Below are positions 8,025 through 16,906 of a DNA stretch of 64,000 nt, in pieces; positions within the stretch are counted from its first letter, which is position 1, and every line of letters starts with the position of its first letter. The position numbers and the translations under genes are program-made. The notes beneath the pieces were generated by a model. It had not been told where the DNA came from. It worked only from the letters and a program-made list of their open reading frames with translations, and made no database searches. The stretch lies in assembly GCA_963722415.1 (NCBI GenBank), contig CAVRNI010000035.1:94741-158740 (forward strand). Reading direction: 5' to 3'. The stretch comes from JALOLG01 sp963722415 (GTDB lineage Bacteria > Actinomycetota > Acidimicrobiia > Acidimicrobiales > Ilumatobacteraceae).

Positions 8025-9902
8025 TCAGCCGTCGACGGGCTCGGGAACGAGCAGCCGGAGGAACTCTTCGGCGTCGGCACGGTGCCGGGTGCGCCGCATC
8101 GGCGGCAGCGCACGCACGATCTCCCATCCGTAGCGGGCGGTGGAGAGCCGGGGATCCAGCACAGCGACGACGCCGCGGTCGGTCGCAGTGCGGATCAGAC
8201 GGCCGCATGCCTGCGCCAGCAGCATCGCCGCGCGTGGCAGGTCGATCTGACCGAACGCCGCCCGGCCGAGGAGCTCACGGCGCGCCGACAACAGCGGATC
8301 GTCCGGCCGTGGGAACGGGATCCGGTCGATCACGACGAGGGACAGGGTCGACCCGGGGACGTCGACGCCCTGGAACAACCCGGCCGTCGCGAACAGGCAC
8401 GTCGCGTCGTCGGCCGCGAAGGCGCGGACCAACGCCGGCTTGGGCAGATCGCGCTGCGTGAGGATGGTGAACGGCACGACTGCCCGCACGGCGGCGGCCG
8501 CTTCGTCCATCGCCCGCCAACTCGTGAACAGGGCGAGCGTGCGCCCGCCGGCGGCGGTGATGAGTGCGGCCAGCTCCTCGTGCACGGCGGGACGGAACTT
8601 CTCCGACCGCGGGTCGGGGAGGTGCCGCGCGCAGTACAGGAGCGCGTTCGCCGGGTAGTCGAACGGACTGCCGACGTCGGCGACGTCGGTTCCGTCGGCC
8701 GGCAGGCCGACGCGTTCGGCCAGCGACGAGGGGATGGTCGCGCTCGTGAGGATCGCGACGTGGTCGTTCCACACCCCGTCCTGCATCGTCGGGCCGACAT
8801 CGAGCGGCGCGATCTCGAGCCGCGGCCACTCGGGCGAGCCGGACACGAAGTTCACGTACCCGTCGCGGGCGGCGAGGGCGGTGTCGAGCTGCTCGATCAG
8901 CCGGCCGGTCATCGTCTGCGCGCGCAGCTTGCGCTGCTTGGCGTCCTCGATCTGGGTGTCGATCGCGCTCAGCACCTCGCTGATCCGACCGAGGCGCGTC
9001 CGGGCCTCGCCGAGGAACTCACGAACCTCGTCAGGCAGCGGACTCGGGAGGCGTTGGCCGACGAGTGGTCCGATTGCTTCGCCCAGCAGCTCCGCGAGCT
9101 CGGTCACCGAGGCGATGAGAGCGGGGTCGTCGATGATCCGGCGCACGACCGCGGCGAGGGCGACGAACCGCGACGGGGCGATCGTCACGCCGACCGTGTC
9201 GCTCATGATGTCCTCGAGTCCGTGCGCCTCGTCGAACACCACGACGTCGTGCTCGGGCAGGATCACCCCGCCGCTCGCGACATGGAGTCCGTAGAGGTGG
9301 GTGTTGACGACGATCACGTCGGCGGCCCCGGCACGACGGCGGGCCAGCTCGGCGAAGCACTGCTGGCCGAGCGGACAGCGATCGGCGCCCGGACACTCGT
9401 CGCTGCCGACACTGACAGATCGCCACGCGCTGTCCGACGGGGTCCAGTCGAGCTCGGCCTGGTCGCCCGTCGGTGACGAACCGGCCCAGTTGGCGAGGCG
9501 CTTGATCTCGGCCTTCGTCGTCGTCGCCATGCCGTCGAGCTCGAGCTGGCCGTCGGCCGACTCGTTGACCTCGCGGAGACGCTGCAGGCAGAGGTAGTTG
9601 CTGCGCCCCTTCAGCACGGCCCAGTCGAACGGTGCCGGGAGGTGTTCGTCGAGGAACGGAAGGTCCTTGTTGGCGAGCTGGTCCTGCAGTGCCTTGGTGG
9701 CGGTGGCGACCACGACGCGCTGGCCGGACAGCACGAGCGGCACCAGGTAGGCGAGCGTCTTGCCGGTTCCCGTGCCGGCCTGAACGATCGCGTGCCGCCC
9801 CGTCTCGACCGCGCGGGAGACACGCTCGGCCATGTCCCGCTGGCCGGGACGGTGCTCGGCGCCGTCGAGGGCGCCAGTCACCGAGTCCAACGCGTCGACC
9901 AC
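8025..9902 (-). CDS. DinG/XPD-family ATP-dependent DNA helicase
   Basis: A 625-residue superfamily 2 helicase of the DinG/YoaA/XPD group. Walker A is AGTGTGKT (residues 42-49) and Walker B is a DEAH box in VVFDEAHGLED. Between them, the Cys residues in NYLCLQRL and ECPGADRCPLGQQCF provide the four ligands of an Fe-S cluster. Motif VI sits in QACGRLIRTATDRGVV near the C-terminus. Family members unwind 5'-3' and help clear R-loops or repair intermediates. The start is a GTG at 9902. No LexA-type GAAC-N4-GTTC box was found upstream. Confidence 0.92.
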   Translation of the reverse strand: MVDALDSVTGALDGAEHRPGQRDMAERVSRAVETGRHAIVQAGTGTGKTLAYLVPLVLSGQRVVVATATKALQDQLANKDLPFLDEHLPAPFDWAVLKGRSNYLCLQRLREVNESADGQLELDGMATTTKAEIKRLANWAGSSPTGDQAELDWTPSDSAWRSVSVGSDECPGADRCPLGQQCFAELARRRAGAADVIVVNTHLYGLHVASGGVILPEHDVVVFDEAHGLEDIMSDTVGVTIAPSRFVALAAVVRRIIDDPALIASVTELAELLGEAIGPLVGQRLPSPLPDEVREFLGEARTRLGRISEVLSAIDTQIEDAKQRKLRAQTMTGRLIEQLDTALAARDGYVNFVSGSPEWPRLEIAPLDVGPTMQDGVWNDHVAILTSATIPSSLAERVGLPADGTDVADVGSPFDYPANALLYCARHLPDPRSEKFRPAVHEELAALITAAGGRTLALFTSWRAMDEAAAAVRAVVPFTILTQRDLPKPALVRAFAADDATCLFATAGLFQGVDVPGSTLSLVVIDRIPFPRPDDPLLSARRELLGRAAFGQIDLPRAAMLLAQACGRLIRTATDRGVVAVLDPRLSTARYGWEIVRALPPMRRTRHRADAEEFLRLLVPEPVDG

Positions 9903-9956
9903 CGTCGTGTCGGAGGTTCGCTCGGCACGTGTCGGAGGTTCGCTCGCTGCGCTCGC

Positions 9957-10637
9957 TCACTGGACGAGTTTCAGCGCGACGTCGAGCTCATCGGCGTCGA
10001 AGTCGGGCCAGGGAGCGTCGGAGAAGTGGATGGTGGCGCCGGCGCTCTGCCACAACAAGAAGTTCGAAACCCGCTGCTCGCCGCTCGTGCGCACCAGGAG
10101 ATCGACCGGTGGGAGCTCAGGGAGATACAGGTTGCGGGTGATCGCGTCCTGCGTGATCGCCCCTCCGGCGGCACGCGCGGCGCGCACGGCCGACATCAGC
10201 TCGGCGTGCCCGCCGTAGTCGAACGCGACGGTGAGCACCATGCCCGTGTTGCCCGCCGTGTCGGCGATCGCCTTGCGGATCGCCCGCTGGACGTACTTGG
10301 GGGTCCGCGCCTCGGACGATTCGAAGGGGCGACCGATCCACTGGATCCGCACGTTCAACTGGTTGAGCTCGTCGACCCGGCCGAACAGCTTCTCGTGCAG
10401 GCCCAGGATGTGGCGGACCTCGGCCCGCGGCCGCACCCAGTTCTCGGTCGAGAATCCGAACACCGTCAGCCAGCCGATCTCGCGCCGGACGGCCACCCGG
10501 ACGAGACGGGCCAGGTTCTCCTCGCCTTCCGTGTGGCCGTCGGTCCGGGGCCGGCCACGCCGATTCGCCCAGCGCCCGTTGCCGTCCATGATGCAGGCGA
10601 CGTGGAGCGGGCGACCGTTGGAATGGACACGAGACAC
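9957..10637 (-). CDS. uppS: Cis-prenyltransferase catalytic subunit (UppS family), lacking the C-terminal R-x-G tail
   Basis: Isoprenyl diphosphate synthase making the polyprenyl carrier for cell-wall assembly. Catalytic motifs are intact: IMDGNGRWA with Asp18, VFGFSTENW, FDYGGHAELM and VDLLVRTSGEQRVSNFLLWQ (178-197; Arg183, Arg189). At 226 residues it is short for the family. Where homologues read W-Q-x-AYAEL the sequence is WQSAGATIHF, so the conserved Glu is absent, and it stops at ALKLVQ, exactly before the usual RRERRFGG tail. No alternative frame restores the tail. The start is a GTG at 10637 with a TAACGT -10 box 8 nt upstream. The missing parts are present in the divergent paralogue at 10681-11250. 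Confidence 0.93.
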   Translation of the reverse strand: MSRVHSNGRPLHVACIMDGNGRWANRRGRPRTDGHTEGEENLARLVRVAVRREIGWLTVFGFSTENWVRPRAEVRHILGLHEKLFGRVDELNQLNVRIQWIGRPFESSEARTPKYVQRAIRKAIADTAGNTGMVLTVAFDYGGHAELMSAVRAARAAGGAITQDAITRNLYLPELPPVDLLVRTSGEQRVSNFLLWQSAGATIHFSDAPWPDFDADELDVALKLVQ

Positions 10638-10680
10638 AGATCACCACGTTAGCGAGCGGCGGGCGTGGGAGGATGGGGGC

Positions 10681-11250
10681 GTGACCGCCCCTCTCACGTC
10701 GTCGCGGCCACCGGATGAGGCCGGATCGTCGTCGATGCGCCATGTCATGGTCGTCGGTGGCACGTTGCGCGACTGGGCCGACCTGGGCGATTCGCACGAT
10801 CGGCTCTGGAGCGATCGAGTCGACGAGCTGGGCGCCGTTGCCGCGTCCGCCAATGTGACGTGGCTCACGCTCCGCCCGTACGAGCCGGGGGACGAGATCA
10901 TCGACCTCGCCGCGTGGCACCGCCAGGTGGGGATCTGCTGCGTGATCGTCGACCCGTCCGGCGACGGCCGCCAACGGTTCGCCGACGCCATGGGACGTCT
11001 CGATCCGGCCGTCGAGGTCAACGAGGTGTCGGTGGCGGCCGCGCTGTACGAACCCGCCGACGAAGAACCCGACCTGGTGGTCGTGCTGGGCCCGGCGACG
11101 CAGCTGCCGCCATCGCTCGTCTGGGAGCTCGCCTACGCCGAGTTGGTCTTCATCCCCGTCAAGTGGCGCGAGCTCGGTGGCCGCCACCTGTTGGCGGCGA
11201 TGGACGACTTCGCCGGTCGCCGTCGGCGCTTCGGCGGGCTCGACGAATGA
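10681..11250 (+). CDS. Degenerate cis-prenyltransferase paralogue, candidate NgBR-like accessory subunit
   Basis: A 189-residue protein that follows the UppS fold end to end without the catalytic motifs. HVMVVGGTLRDWA replaces HVAxIMDGNGRWA, so the catalytic Asp is lost. NVTWLTLRPYEPGDE replaces the LTLYAFSTENW region, and PDLVVVLGPATQLPPSLVW replaces the R-T-S-G-E-Q-R region. The C-terminus keeps WELAYAELVF (Glu154) and ends RRRRFGG (R183-F184-G185), the IPP-binding R-x-G motif. These are precisely the parts missing from the adjacent uppS product. The GTG start lies 43 bp from the divergent uppS start, and the stop overlaps recO (ATGA). An alternative start is the ATG at 10735. Confidence 0.82.
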   Translation: MTAPLTSSRPPDEAGSSSMRHVMVVGGTLRDWADLGDSHDRLWSDRVDELGAVAASANVTWLTLRPYEPGDEIIDLAAWHRQVGICCVIVDPSGDGRQRFADAMGRLDPAVEVNEVSVAAALYEPADEEPDLVVVLGPATQLPPSLVWELAYAELVFIPVKWRELGGRHLLAAMDDFAGRRRRFGGLDE

Positions 11251-11978
11251 CCGGTGAGCTCTACCGCGACACCGGCGTCGTGCTGCGCACATACAAGTTG
11301 CGTGAGTCCGACCGCATCGTCGTCTTCCACACGCTCGACAACGGCAAGGTGCGCGCCGTCGCCAAAGGTGTCCGCAAGACCAAGTCGCGGTTCGGTGCGC
11401 GCCTCGAACCGATGAGCCACGTACGGCTCCTGCTGTACCGCGGCCGCGAGCTCGACATCGTCAGCCAGGCGGAATCCGTCGAACCCCTGTCGCCGATGCT
11501 GTCGTCGCTCGACCGGGCGTCACAGGGCATCGCCGCGCTCGAAGCGGTCGACCAGTTGTCGATCGAGCGCGAGCCGAACCCCCGGCTCTACCGGATGCTC
11601 GTCGGGGTCCTGCGGACGATCGCCGAGCGCCCGTCGCCGGTGAACGTGTCGGCGTTCTACTGGAAGCTGCTCGCCGCCGAGGGGCTCCGCCCGCAGCTCG
11701 ACGCGTGCGTGCGCTGCAACGGGGTCGAACCCGACGTCCAGCTCGTCGCCTTCGACCTCGGCGAGGGCGGTGTGCTGTGCCGGGCATGCCGATCGGGCGT
11801 GTCGATCAGCCCGGGCGCGTTGGCGTTGATGCGCGACATCCTCGGTGGGCGGCTCAACACGGCGTTGGCCAGCGAGGAGTCGCCGATCACCCACGAGGTC
11901 GGCTCGTTGGCGACGCGCGCCCTCGAACACCACATCGAGCGCCACCTCCGCGCGGTGGCCATGTTCGAACGCCACTGA
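11247..11978 (+). CDS. recO: DNA repair protein RecO
   Basis: RecO works with RecR (and RecF) to load RecA at gaps, and anneals SSB-coated DNA. The 243-residue product has the N-terminal OB fold (YRDTGVVLRTYKLRESDRIV, then VAKGVRKTKSRFGARLEPM) and a C-terminal zinc-binding part with CVRCNG and CRACRSG. The ATG at 11247 overlaps the preceding stop by ATGA, so it is coupled to the cis-prenyltransferase paralogue. recO, uppS and era are near neighbours in many bacteria; here they are close but split by insertions. Confidence 0.94.
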   Translation: MTGELYRDTGVVLRTYKLRESDRIVVFHTLDNGKVRAVAKGVRKTKSRFGARLEPMSHVRLLLYRGRELDIVSQAESVEPLSPMLSSLDRASQGIAALEAVDQLSIEREPNPRLYRMLVGVLRTIAERPSPVNVSAFYWKLLAAEGLRPQLDACVRCNGVEPDVQLVAFDLGEGGVLCRACRSGVSISPGALALMRDILGGRLNTALASEESPITHEVGSLATRALEHHIERHLRAVAMFERH

Positions 11979-11998
11979 GGTTGAGCGAGACCGCGGCC

Positions 11999-12004
11999 TA
12001 GCCT
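11999..12004 (+). promoter_or_regulatory. -10 box TAGCCT of glyS (leaderless type)
   Basis: TAGCCT ends 8 nt before the glyS ATG, so transcription would begin at or next to the start codon. The same geometry recurs at many genes in the window. Confidence 0.55.
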
Positions 12005-12012
12005 GATCGACC

Positions 12013-13323
12013 ATGCCCGCCACCGAGCTCGACCAGGTCGTCAACCTCTGCAAGCGGCGCGGGTTCGTGTTCCCGTCGGCCGAGATCTACGGCGGTTTCC
12101 GCTCGACGTACGACTACGGCCCGCTCGGGTCGCTCCTGCTGCGGAACATCCGCGAGGCCTGGATCCGCACCATGGTGCAACTGCGTGACGACGTCGTGCT
12201 GATCGACGCCGCGATCCTCGGCCCGCCGCAGATCTGGGAAGCGTCGGGCCACCTCGCCAACTTCACCGACCCGTTGGTCGACTGCATGAACTGCAAGAAC
12301 CGCTTCCGTCTCGACAAGCTCGACGACCCCGACACCTGCCCGAGCTGTGGGAAGACGAACTCGTTCACCGAACCGCGGCAGTTCAACCTGATGTTCAAGA
12401 CCCACGCCGGTCCGGTCGAGGACAGCGGAGCGGTCGCCTACCTGCGTCCCGAGACCGCGCAGGGCATGTTCACCAACTTCGCCAACGTGCTGAACTCGAC
12501 GCGCAAGAAGCCGCCGTTCGGCATCGCCCAGGTCGGCAAGAGCTTCCGCAACGAGATCACACCGCAGAACTGGATCTTCCGCACCCGCGAGTTCGAGCAG
12601 ATGGAGATGGAGTACTTCGTCCCTCCGCCGGAATCGGCGCAATGGTACGAGTACTGGTGCGCCGAGCGCCTCGGGTGGTACGTCGAGCTCGGCGTCCCGG
12701 AGTCGATGCTCCGGTTGCGTGCCCACGATGCCGACGAGTTGTCGCACTATTCGTCGGGCACCTCCGACGTCGAGTACCTGTTCCCGTGGGGCTGGGATGA
12801 GCTGGAGGGCATCGCCCAGCGCTCCGACTACGACCTCAAGCAACACGCCGAGCACTCGGGTGAGAAGCTCGACTACTTCGACCAGACGACCGGCGAGCGA
12901 TACCGCCCGTACGTCATCGAGCCGGCGGTGGGCGTCACCCGACTGTTCTCGATGTTCCTGCTCGCCGCCTACGACGAGGACGTCGTCAACGACGAGAAGC
13001 GCACCGTGCTGCGCCTGCATCCTCGGCTCGCGCCGTACACGGTGGCGGTGCTCCCGCTGTCGAAGAAGGATTCGTTGACGCCGGTCGCCCGCGACGTCTG
13101 GCGGGCGCTCAGCGGCCGGTACCTGGTCGACTACGACGAGACGCAGGCGATCGGGCGCCGCTACCGGCGCCAGGACGAGATCGGAACGCCGTTGTGCGTG
13201 ACGGTCGACTTCGAAACGTTGGAGGACCAGGCCGTGACGATCCGCGACCGCGACACCACCGAGCAGGTGAGAGTTCCCATCGCCGATGTCGTCGACACGG
13301 TGTCGGCACGGGTGGGGTTCTGA
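12013..13323 (+). CDS. glyS: Glycyl-tRNA synthetase, alpha2 type
   Basis: Class II synthetase of 436 residues, charging tRNA-Gly. Motif features include RGFVFPSAEIYGG and YDYGPLGSLLLRNI near the N-terminus, a zinc-binding insertion (CMNCKNRF ... CPSCGK, residues ~95-118), the motif 2 region RNEITPQNWIFRTREFEQMEMEYF, motif 3 EPAVGVTRLFSMFLLAAY, and the C-terminal anticodon-binding domain (PYTVAVLPLSKK ... TPLCVTVDFETLED). This is the dimeric form, not the bacterial alpha2-beta2 GlyQ/GlyS type. The ATG follows a TAGCCT box by 8 nt and has no Shine-Dalgarno sequence. trpC begins 18 bp downstream. Confidence 0.96.
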   Translation: MPATELDQVVNLCKRRGFVFPSAEIYGGFRSTYDYGPLGSLLLRNIREAWIRTMVQLRDDVVLIDAAILGPPQIWEASGHLANFTDPLVDCMNCKNRFRLDKLDDPDTCPSCGKTNSFTEPRQFNLMFKTHAGPVEDSGAVAYLRPETAQGMFTNFANVLNSTRKKPPFGIAQVGKSFRNEITPQNWIFRTREFEQMEMEYFVPPPESAQWYEYWCAERLGWYVELGVPESMLRLRAHDADELSHYSSGTSDVEYLFPWGWDELEGIAQRSDYDLKQHAEHSGEKLDYFDQTTGERYRPYVIEPAVGVTRLFSMFLLAAYDEDVVNDEKRTVLRLHPRLAPYTVAVLPLSKKDSLTPVARDVWRALSGRYLVDYDETQAIGRRYRRQDEIGTPLCVTVDFETLEDQAVTIRDRDTTEQVRVPIADVVDTVSARVGF

Positions 13324-13341
13324 GGTGGCCGGGGGACGTTG

Positions 13342-14115
13342 ATGACCACGTATCTCGATCGCATCATCGAGCAACACCGAGCGGCGGCCGCGGCCGACAC
13401 ACGATCACTCGACGATCTCGTCGCCGAGGCCACCTCGCTGACGGCCACCCGCGGGTTTCGCCGGGCCCTCGCCGACGCCGAAGGGCTGGCCGTGATCGCC
13501 GAGATCAAACGCCGATCGCCCTCGAAGGGCGACCTCGCGCCGTCGCTCGATCCGAGTGGCCTGGCGCGCACCTACGAGAAGGGCGGCGCCACGTGCCTGT
13601 CGGTGCTCACCGACGGGGAGTTCTTCGGCGGTTCGCCCGGCGACCTCCGCGCCGCCCGCGAGGCGTGCTCGCTTCCCGTGCTCCGCAAGGACTTCACGGT
13701 GTCGGCGCTGGATGTCGTCGATGCCCGGCTGATGGGCGCCGATTGTGTGCTGCTCATCGCCGCCGCACTCCACATCTCCGAACTCGTCGCGCTGCACCGT
13801 CTGGCGATCGACCTCCGCCTGGACGCGCTCGTGGAGATCCACGACGAACGGGAGCTCGATGCGGCGGTGCAGATCGGGGCCACGTTGATCGGGGTGAACC
13901 AACGTGACCTCACGACGTTCGACGTCGATCCCGGCCGGGCGGTGCGCGTGGCCGGCCTGATCCCGGACGGAATCGTCAAGGTGGCGGAGTCAGGCGTGCG
14001 CGACGGCGACGATGCTCGGGCGCTGCGCGACGCCGGCTATGACGCGATCCTCGTCGGCGAGACGCTCGTGACGTCCGATGACCCCGGTCGCGTGATCGGC
14101 GAGCTCCGCGCCTGA
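13342..14115 (+). CDS. trpC: Indole-3-glycerol-phosphate synthase
   Basis: TrpC converts CdRP to indole-3-glycerol phosphate. The 257-residue TIM barrel shows AEIKRRSPSKGDL with a catalytic Lys, PVLRKDFTVS with the second Lys, DALVEIHDERELD with the catalytic Glu, IGVNQRDLTTF and KVAESGV. The ATG at 13342 is preferred; a TTG directly before it is also in frame. It lies 18 bp after glyS, and trpF follows after 66 bp. trpE, trpG and trpD are not in the window. Confidence 0.96.
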   Translation: MTTYLDRIIEQHRAAAAADTRSLDDLVAEATSLTATRGFRRALADAEGLAVIAEIKRRSPSKGDLAPSLDPSGLARTYEKGGATCLSVLTDGEFFGGSPGDLRAAREACSLPVLRKDFTVSALDVVDARLMGADCVLLIAAALHISELVALHRLAIDLRLDALVEIHDERELDAAVQIGATLIGVNQRDLTTFDVDPGRAVRVAGLIPDGIVKVAESGVRDGDDARALRDAGYDAILVGETLVTSDDPGRVIGELRA

Positions 14116-14181
14116 GGTCGACGTCAACGCAGCCGAACCGATCGCTCCGCCACCGCGGCGCGGGACTACCGTTCGACCGGC

Positions 14182-14835
14182 ATGTTCGTGAAGGTCTGCG
14201 GCATCACCAACGAGGACGACGCGCTCTTCGCGGTCGCCATGGGGGCCGACGCGCTCGGCTTCATCTTCGCCCCGTCGCCCCGCCAGGTCGCGCCTCAGCA
14301 GGTCTACGACATCACCCGCCGACTTCCCCCCGAGATCCTGACCGTCGGTGTGTTCCGTGATGAGCATCCGTCGCGCGTCATCAAGCTCGTCCACCAGGCC
14401 GGCGTCAAGGCCGCCCAGCTCCACGGCAACGAGACACCGGCGCAGGCGATCGAGGTGGCGGCGAACGTCCGCTGGATGATCAAGGCCTTCGCCGCCGGAT
14501 CGCCGCAGCTCGCCCACGCCGACCACTACGGAACCGACCTGATCCTGGTCGACGCGCCGAGTCCGGGCTCCGGCCGGGTGTTCAACTGGGACCTGGCGGC
14601 CGAAGCCCCGGACGGCGTGCGCGTGATCCTCGCCGGGGGGCTGACCCCCGACAACGTCGCCGAGGCGATCGGAGTCGTCGAACCGTGGGGTGTCGACGTC
14701 TCCACGGGTGTCGAGTCGTTGCCCGGCCGCAAGGACGCGCTGAAGGTCAAACGTTTCATCGAAAATGCCAGGGCGGCGGCCCCCGCGCCGTACCTCGGGC
14801 CCGACGAGTTGCCCTACGACTGGGCCGACGAGTGA
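14182..14835 (+). CDS. trpF: Phosphoribosylanthranilate isomerase
   Basis: TrpF performs the Amadori rearrangement of PRA to CdRP. The 217-residue barrel has the N-terminal VKVCGITNEDDA with the catalytic Cys, ALGFIFAPSPRQV, KAAQLHGNE, the catalytic Asp in LILVDAPSPGSGRVFNWDL, and LAGGLTPDNV with GVDVSTGVES. The C-terminal 20 residues extend slightly beyond the usual end. A TACCGT -10-like box stands 9 nt before the ATG. The stop overlaps the GTG of trpB (GTGA), implying coupled translation. Confidence 0.96.
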   Translation: MFVKVCGITNEDDALFAVAMGADALGFIFAPSPRQVAPQQVYDITRRLPPEILTVGVFRDEHPSRVIKLVHQAGVKAAQLHGNETPAQAIEVAANVRWMIKAFAAGSPQLAHADHYGTDLILVDAPSPGSGRVFNWDLAAEAPDGVRVILAGGLTPDNVAEAIGVVEPWGVDVSTGVESLPGRKDALKVKRFIENARAAAPAPYLGPDELPYDWADE

Positions 14836-16005
14836 CGGAACGAACACCCACAGTGATGGGCGAGCCGAGCTCGACAGGGCGTTTCGGCGAGTTCGGCGGC
14901 CGATTCGTGCCCGAGACGTTGGTGCCGGCGTGCCAGGAGCTCGAGGCCGCGTTCCGCGAGGCGTGGGCCGATCCCGCGTTCCGCGCCGATCTCGCCGACA
15001 TCCTGCGCGACTACGCCGGGCGCCCTTCGATCCTCACCGAATGCCACCAACTCGGCGCCCGTTTGGGCCTCCGGCTGTTGTTGAAGCGGGAGGATCTGAA
15101 CCACACGGGATCGCACAAGATCAACAACGTGCTGGGTCAGGCGTTGCTGGCGAAGCGGATGGGCAAGACCCGACTCGTCGCCGAGACCGGTGCCGGTCAG
15201 CATGGCGTGGCGTCAGCCACGGCCGCCGCGTTGCTCGGCCTCGAGTGCAAGGTGTACATGGGCGCCGTCGACGTCGAACGACAGGCATTGAACGTGTTCC
15301 GCATGCGCCTGCTCGGCAGCGAGGTCGAATCGGTCGGTTCTGGCAGCCGGACGTTGAAGGATGCCGTGAACGAGGCGATGCGCGATTGGGTTGCCACTGT
15401 GGGTGACACTCACTATTGCCTCGGATCGGTCATGGGACCCCACCCGTATCCCTGGATGGTACGCGAATTTCACCGCGTGATCGGCGACGAGGCGCGGCGA
15501 GCAGTGCCGAACATTGACGGGCGCCGATCCCGATGTCGTCGTGGCGTGTGTTGGTGGCGGTTCGAATGCGATCGGCATCTTCTCCGGGTTCGTCGACCAG
15601 TCGACACGTCTCGTCGGTGTCGAGCCAGCGGGAGGTGCGGCAGTCAGTCGTGGTGTTCCCGGCGTTGTCCACGGGATGCGGAGTTACTTGATGCAGGACG
15701 AGTACGGACAGGTCGAAGAGGCGCAATCGATCTCCGCCGGACTCGACTATCCCGGAGTCGGACCGGAGCACGCGTACCTGGCGTCGATCGGACGCGCTGA
15801 ATACCCGAACGTCACCGATGCCGAGGTGGTAGATGCGTTCCAAATGCTCGCCCGAACGGAGGGAATCATCCCGGCACTCGAGAGCGCGCATGCGTTGGCC
15901 TGGATCGTTCGCGAAGCATCTTCGCTGACCGGCGCGGTCGTCCTCGTGAATCTGTCGGGACGGGGCGACAAGGACGTCGCGCAGATGATGGACATCATCG
16001 GCTGA
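14832..16005 (+). CDS. trpB: Tryptophan synthase beta chain (frame break near 15500)
   Basis: TrpB condenses indole with serine using PLP. Visible are GRFGEFGGRFVPETL, the PLP lysine (about residue 95) in LNHTGSHKINN, AETGAGQHGVASA, LGSVMGPHPYPWMV, the phosphate-binding GGGSNAIG, PGVGPEHAYL and a C-terminal LSGRGDKDV. The frame changes between RVIGDEARR and GADPDVVVACVGGGSN, near 15500, where one base is extra; both halves are otherwise perfect. The GTG at 14832 overlaps the trpF stop, and the TGA overlaps the trpA ATG by one base. About 390 residues after correction, a normal length. Confidence 0.95.
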
Positions 16006-16775
16006 TGCCTCGTCTCGAGGCGGAGTTCCGCGCCAAGCGCGATGCCGGCCACAAGCTCCTCGTGCCGTACATCACCGGCGGCTACCCCGGCTGGCAGGAT
16101 GCGATTCGTGCCGCGGCCGCGGCCGGTGCCGACGCCGTCGAGATCGGTGTGCCGTTCTCCGATCCGGTGATGGATGGGCCCGTGATCCAACAGGCCTCGC
16201 AGGCTGCGCTCGACGCGGGTGCAACACCTGCCGCGATTCTCGACGACGTCCCGGAGCTCGACGTGTCGATCCCCTTGATCGTGATGACGTACTACAACCT
16301 CGTGCACCACGACGGGCACCGACGATTCGCGAACCGGCTGGTCAGGGCCGGCGTCGACGGGTGCATCCTGCCCGACTTGCCGCTCGAGGAGTCGGAGCCG
16401 TGGACACGTGCGGCCGACCACGAGGGGGTCGAGACGATCATGCTCGCGGCGCCGACGGCGCCCGACGAACGGCTGCCTCTCATCGCTGCTCGCTCGCGCG
16501 GGTTCATCTATTCGGTCGGTCTGCTCGGCGTCACCGGCGAGCGGGCGACGCTCGCCGCGACGGCGACCGCCTTGGCGGCGCGACTCATGGCGATCACCGA
16601 CGTGCCCGTGCTCGTTGGCGTCGGGGTGTCCGACGCCCCGCAGGCGCGCCAGGCGACGCGAGTGGCTGACGGAGTGGTGCAGGGTGCTTCGGTCGTGCGC
16701 CGGCTGATGGAAGGCGGCGCCGACGCGGTCGGCGACTACGTGGCGGAGGTTCGCGCGGCGATCGACGCCACGTGA
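16005..16775 (+). CDS. trpA: Tryptophan synthase alpha chain
   Basis: TrpA cleaves indole-3-glycerol phosphate and channels indole to TrpB. The 256-residue barrel contains LVPYITGGYPGW, the catalytic Glu in DAVEIGVPFSDP and the Asp in VMDGPVIQQAS, then MTYYNLVHHDG, GCILPDLPLEES, YSVGLLGVTGER and VGVGVSDAPQA. It starts one base inside the trpB stop (TGATG). It is the last gene of the run and is followed by a terminator-like hairpin. Confidence 0.96.
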   Translation: MPRLEAEFRAKRDAGHKLLVPYITGGYPGWQDAIRAAAAAGADAVEIGVPFSDPVMDGPVIQQASQAALDAGATPAAILDDVPELDVSIPLIVMTYYNLVHHDGHRRFANRLVRAGVDGCILPDLPLEESEPWTRAADHEGVETIMLAAPTAPDERLPLIAARSRGFIYSVGLLGVTGERATLAATATALAARLMAITDVPVLVGVGVSDAPQARQATRVADGVVQGASVVRRLMEGGADAVGDYVAEVRAAIDAT

Positions 16776-16831
16776 TCGGCGGGCGCGATAGTGCCGTTCG
16801 AGCTCCTTCTGGGCGGATCCGCGACGCGACA

Positions 16832-16858
16832 AAGGGAGCCCTCGGATGGGGCCCCCTT
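16832..16858 (+). terminator. Terminator-like hairpin after trpA
   Basis: AAGGGAGCCC and GGGGCCCCCTT form a 9-10 bp stem with one A-C mismatch and a 6-nt loop. No long T run follows, so rho-independent strength is uncertain. Its position closes the trp operon. Confidence 0.55.
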
Positions 16859-16906
16859 CATCATAGATCCACGGGTGGTGGGCGCTGACACGTACAGTTC
16901 GGCTGG

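Noticed and set aside
12114..12398. Minus-strand small reading frame opposite glyS
   Set aside because: Antisense shadow of a perfectly conserved synthetase, without start signals.
14685..14832. Upstream extension of trpB
   Set aside because: The long frame starts inside trpF in another frame; the GTG at 14832 overlapping the trpF stop fits family length and coupling.
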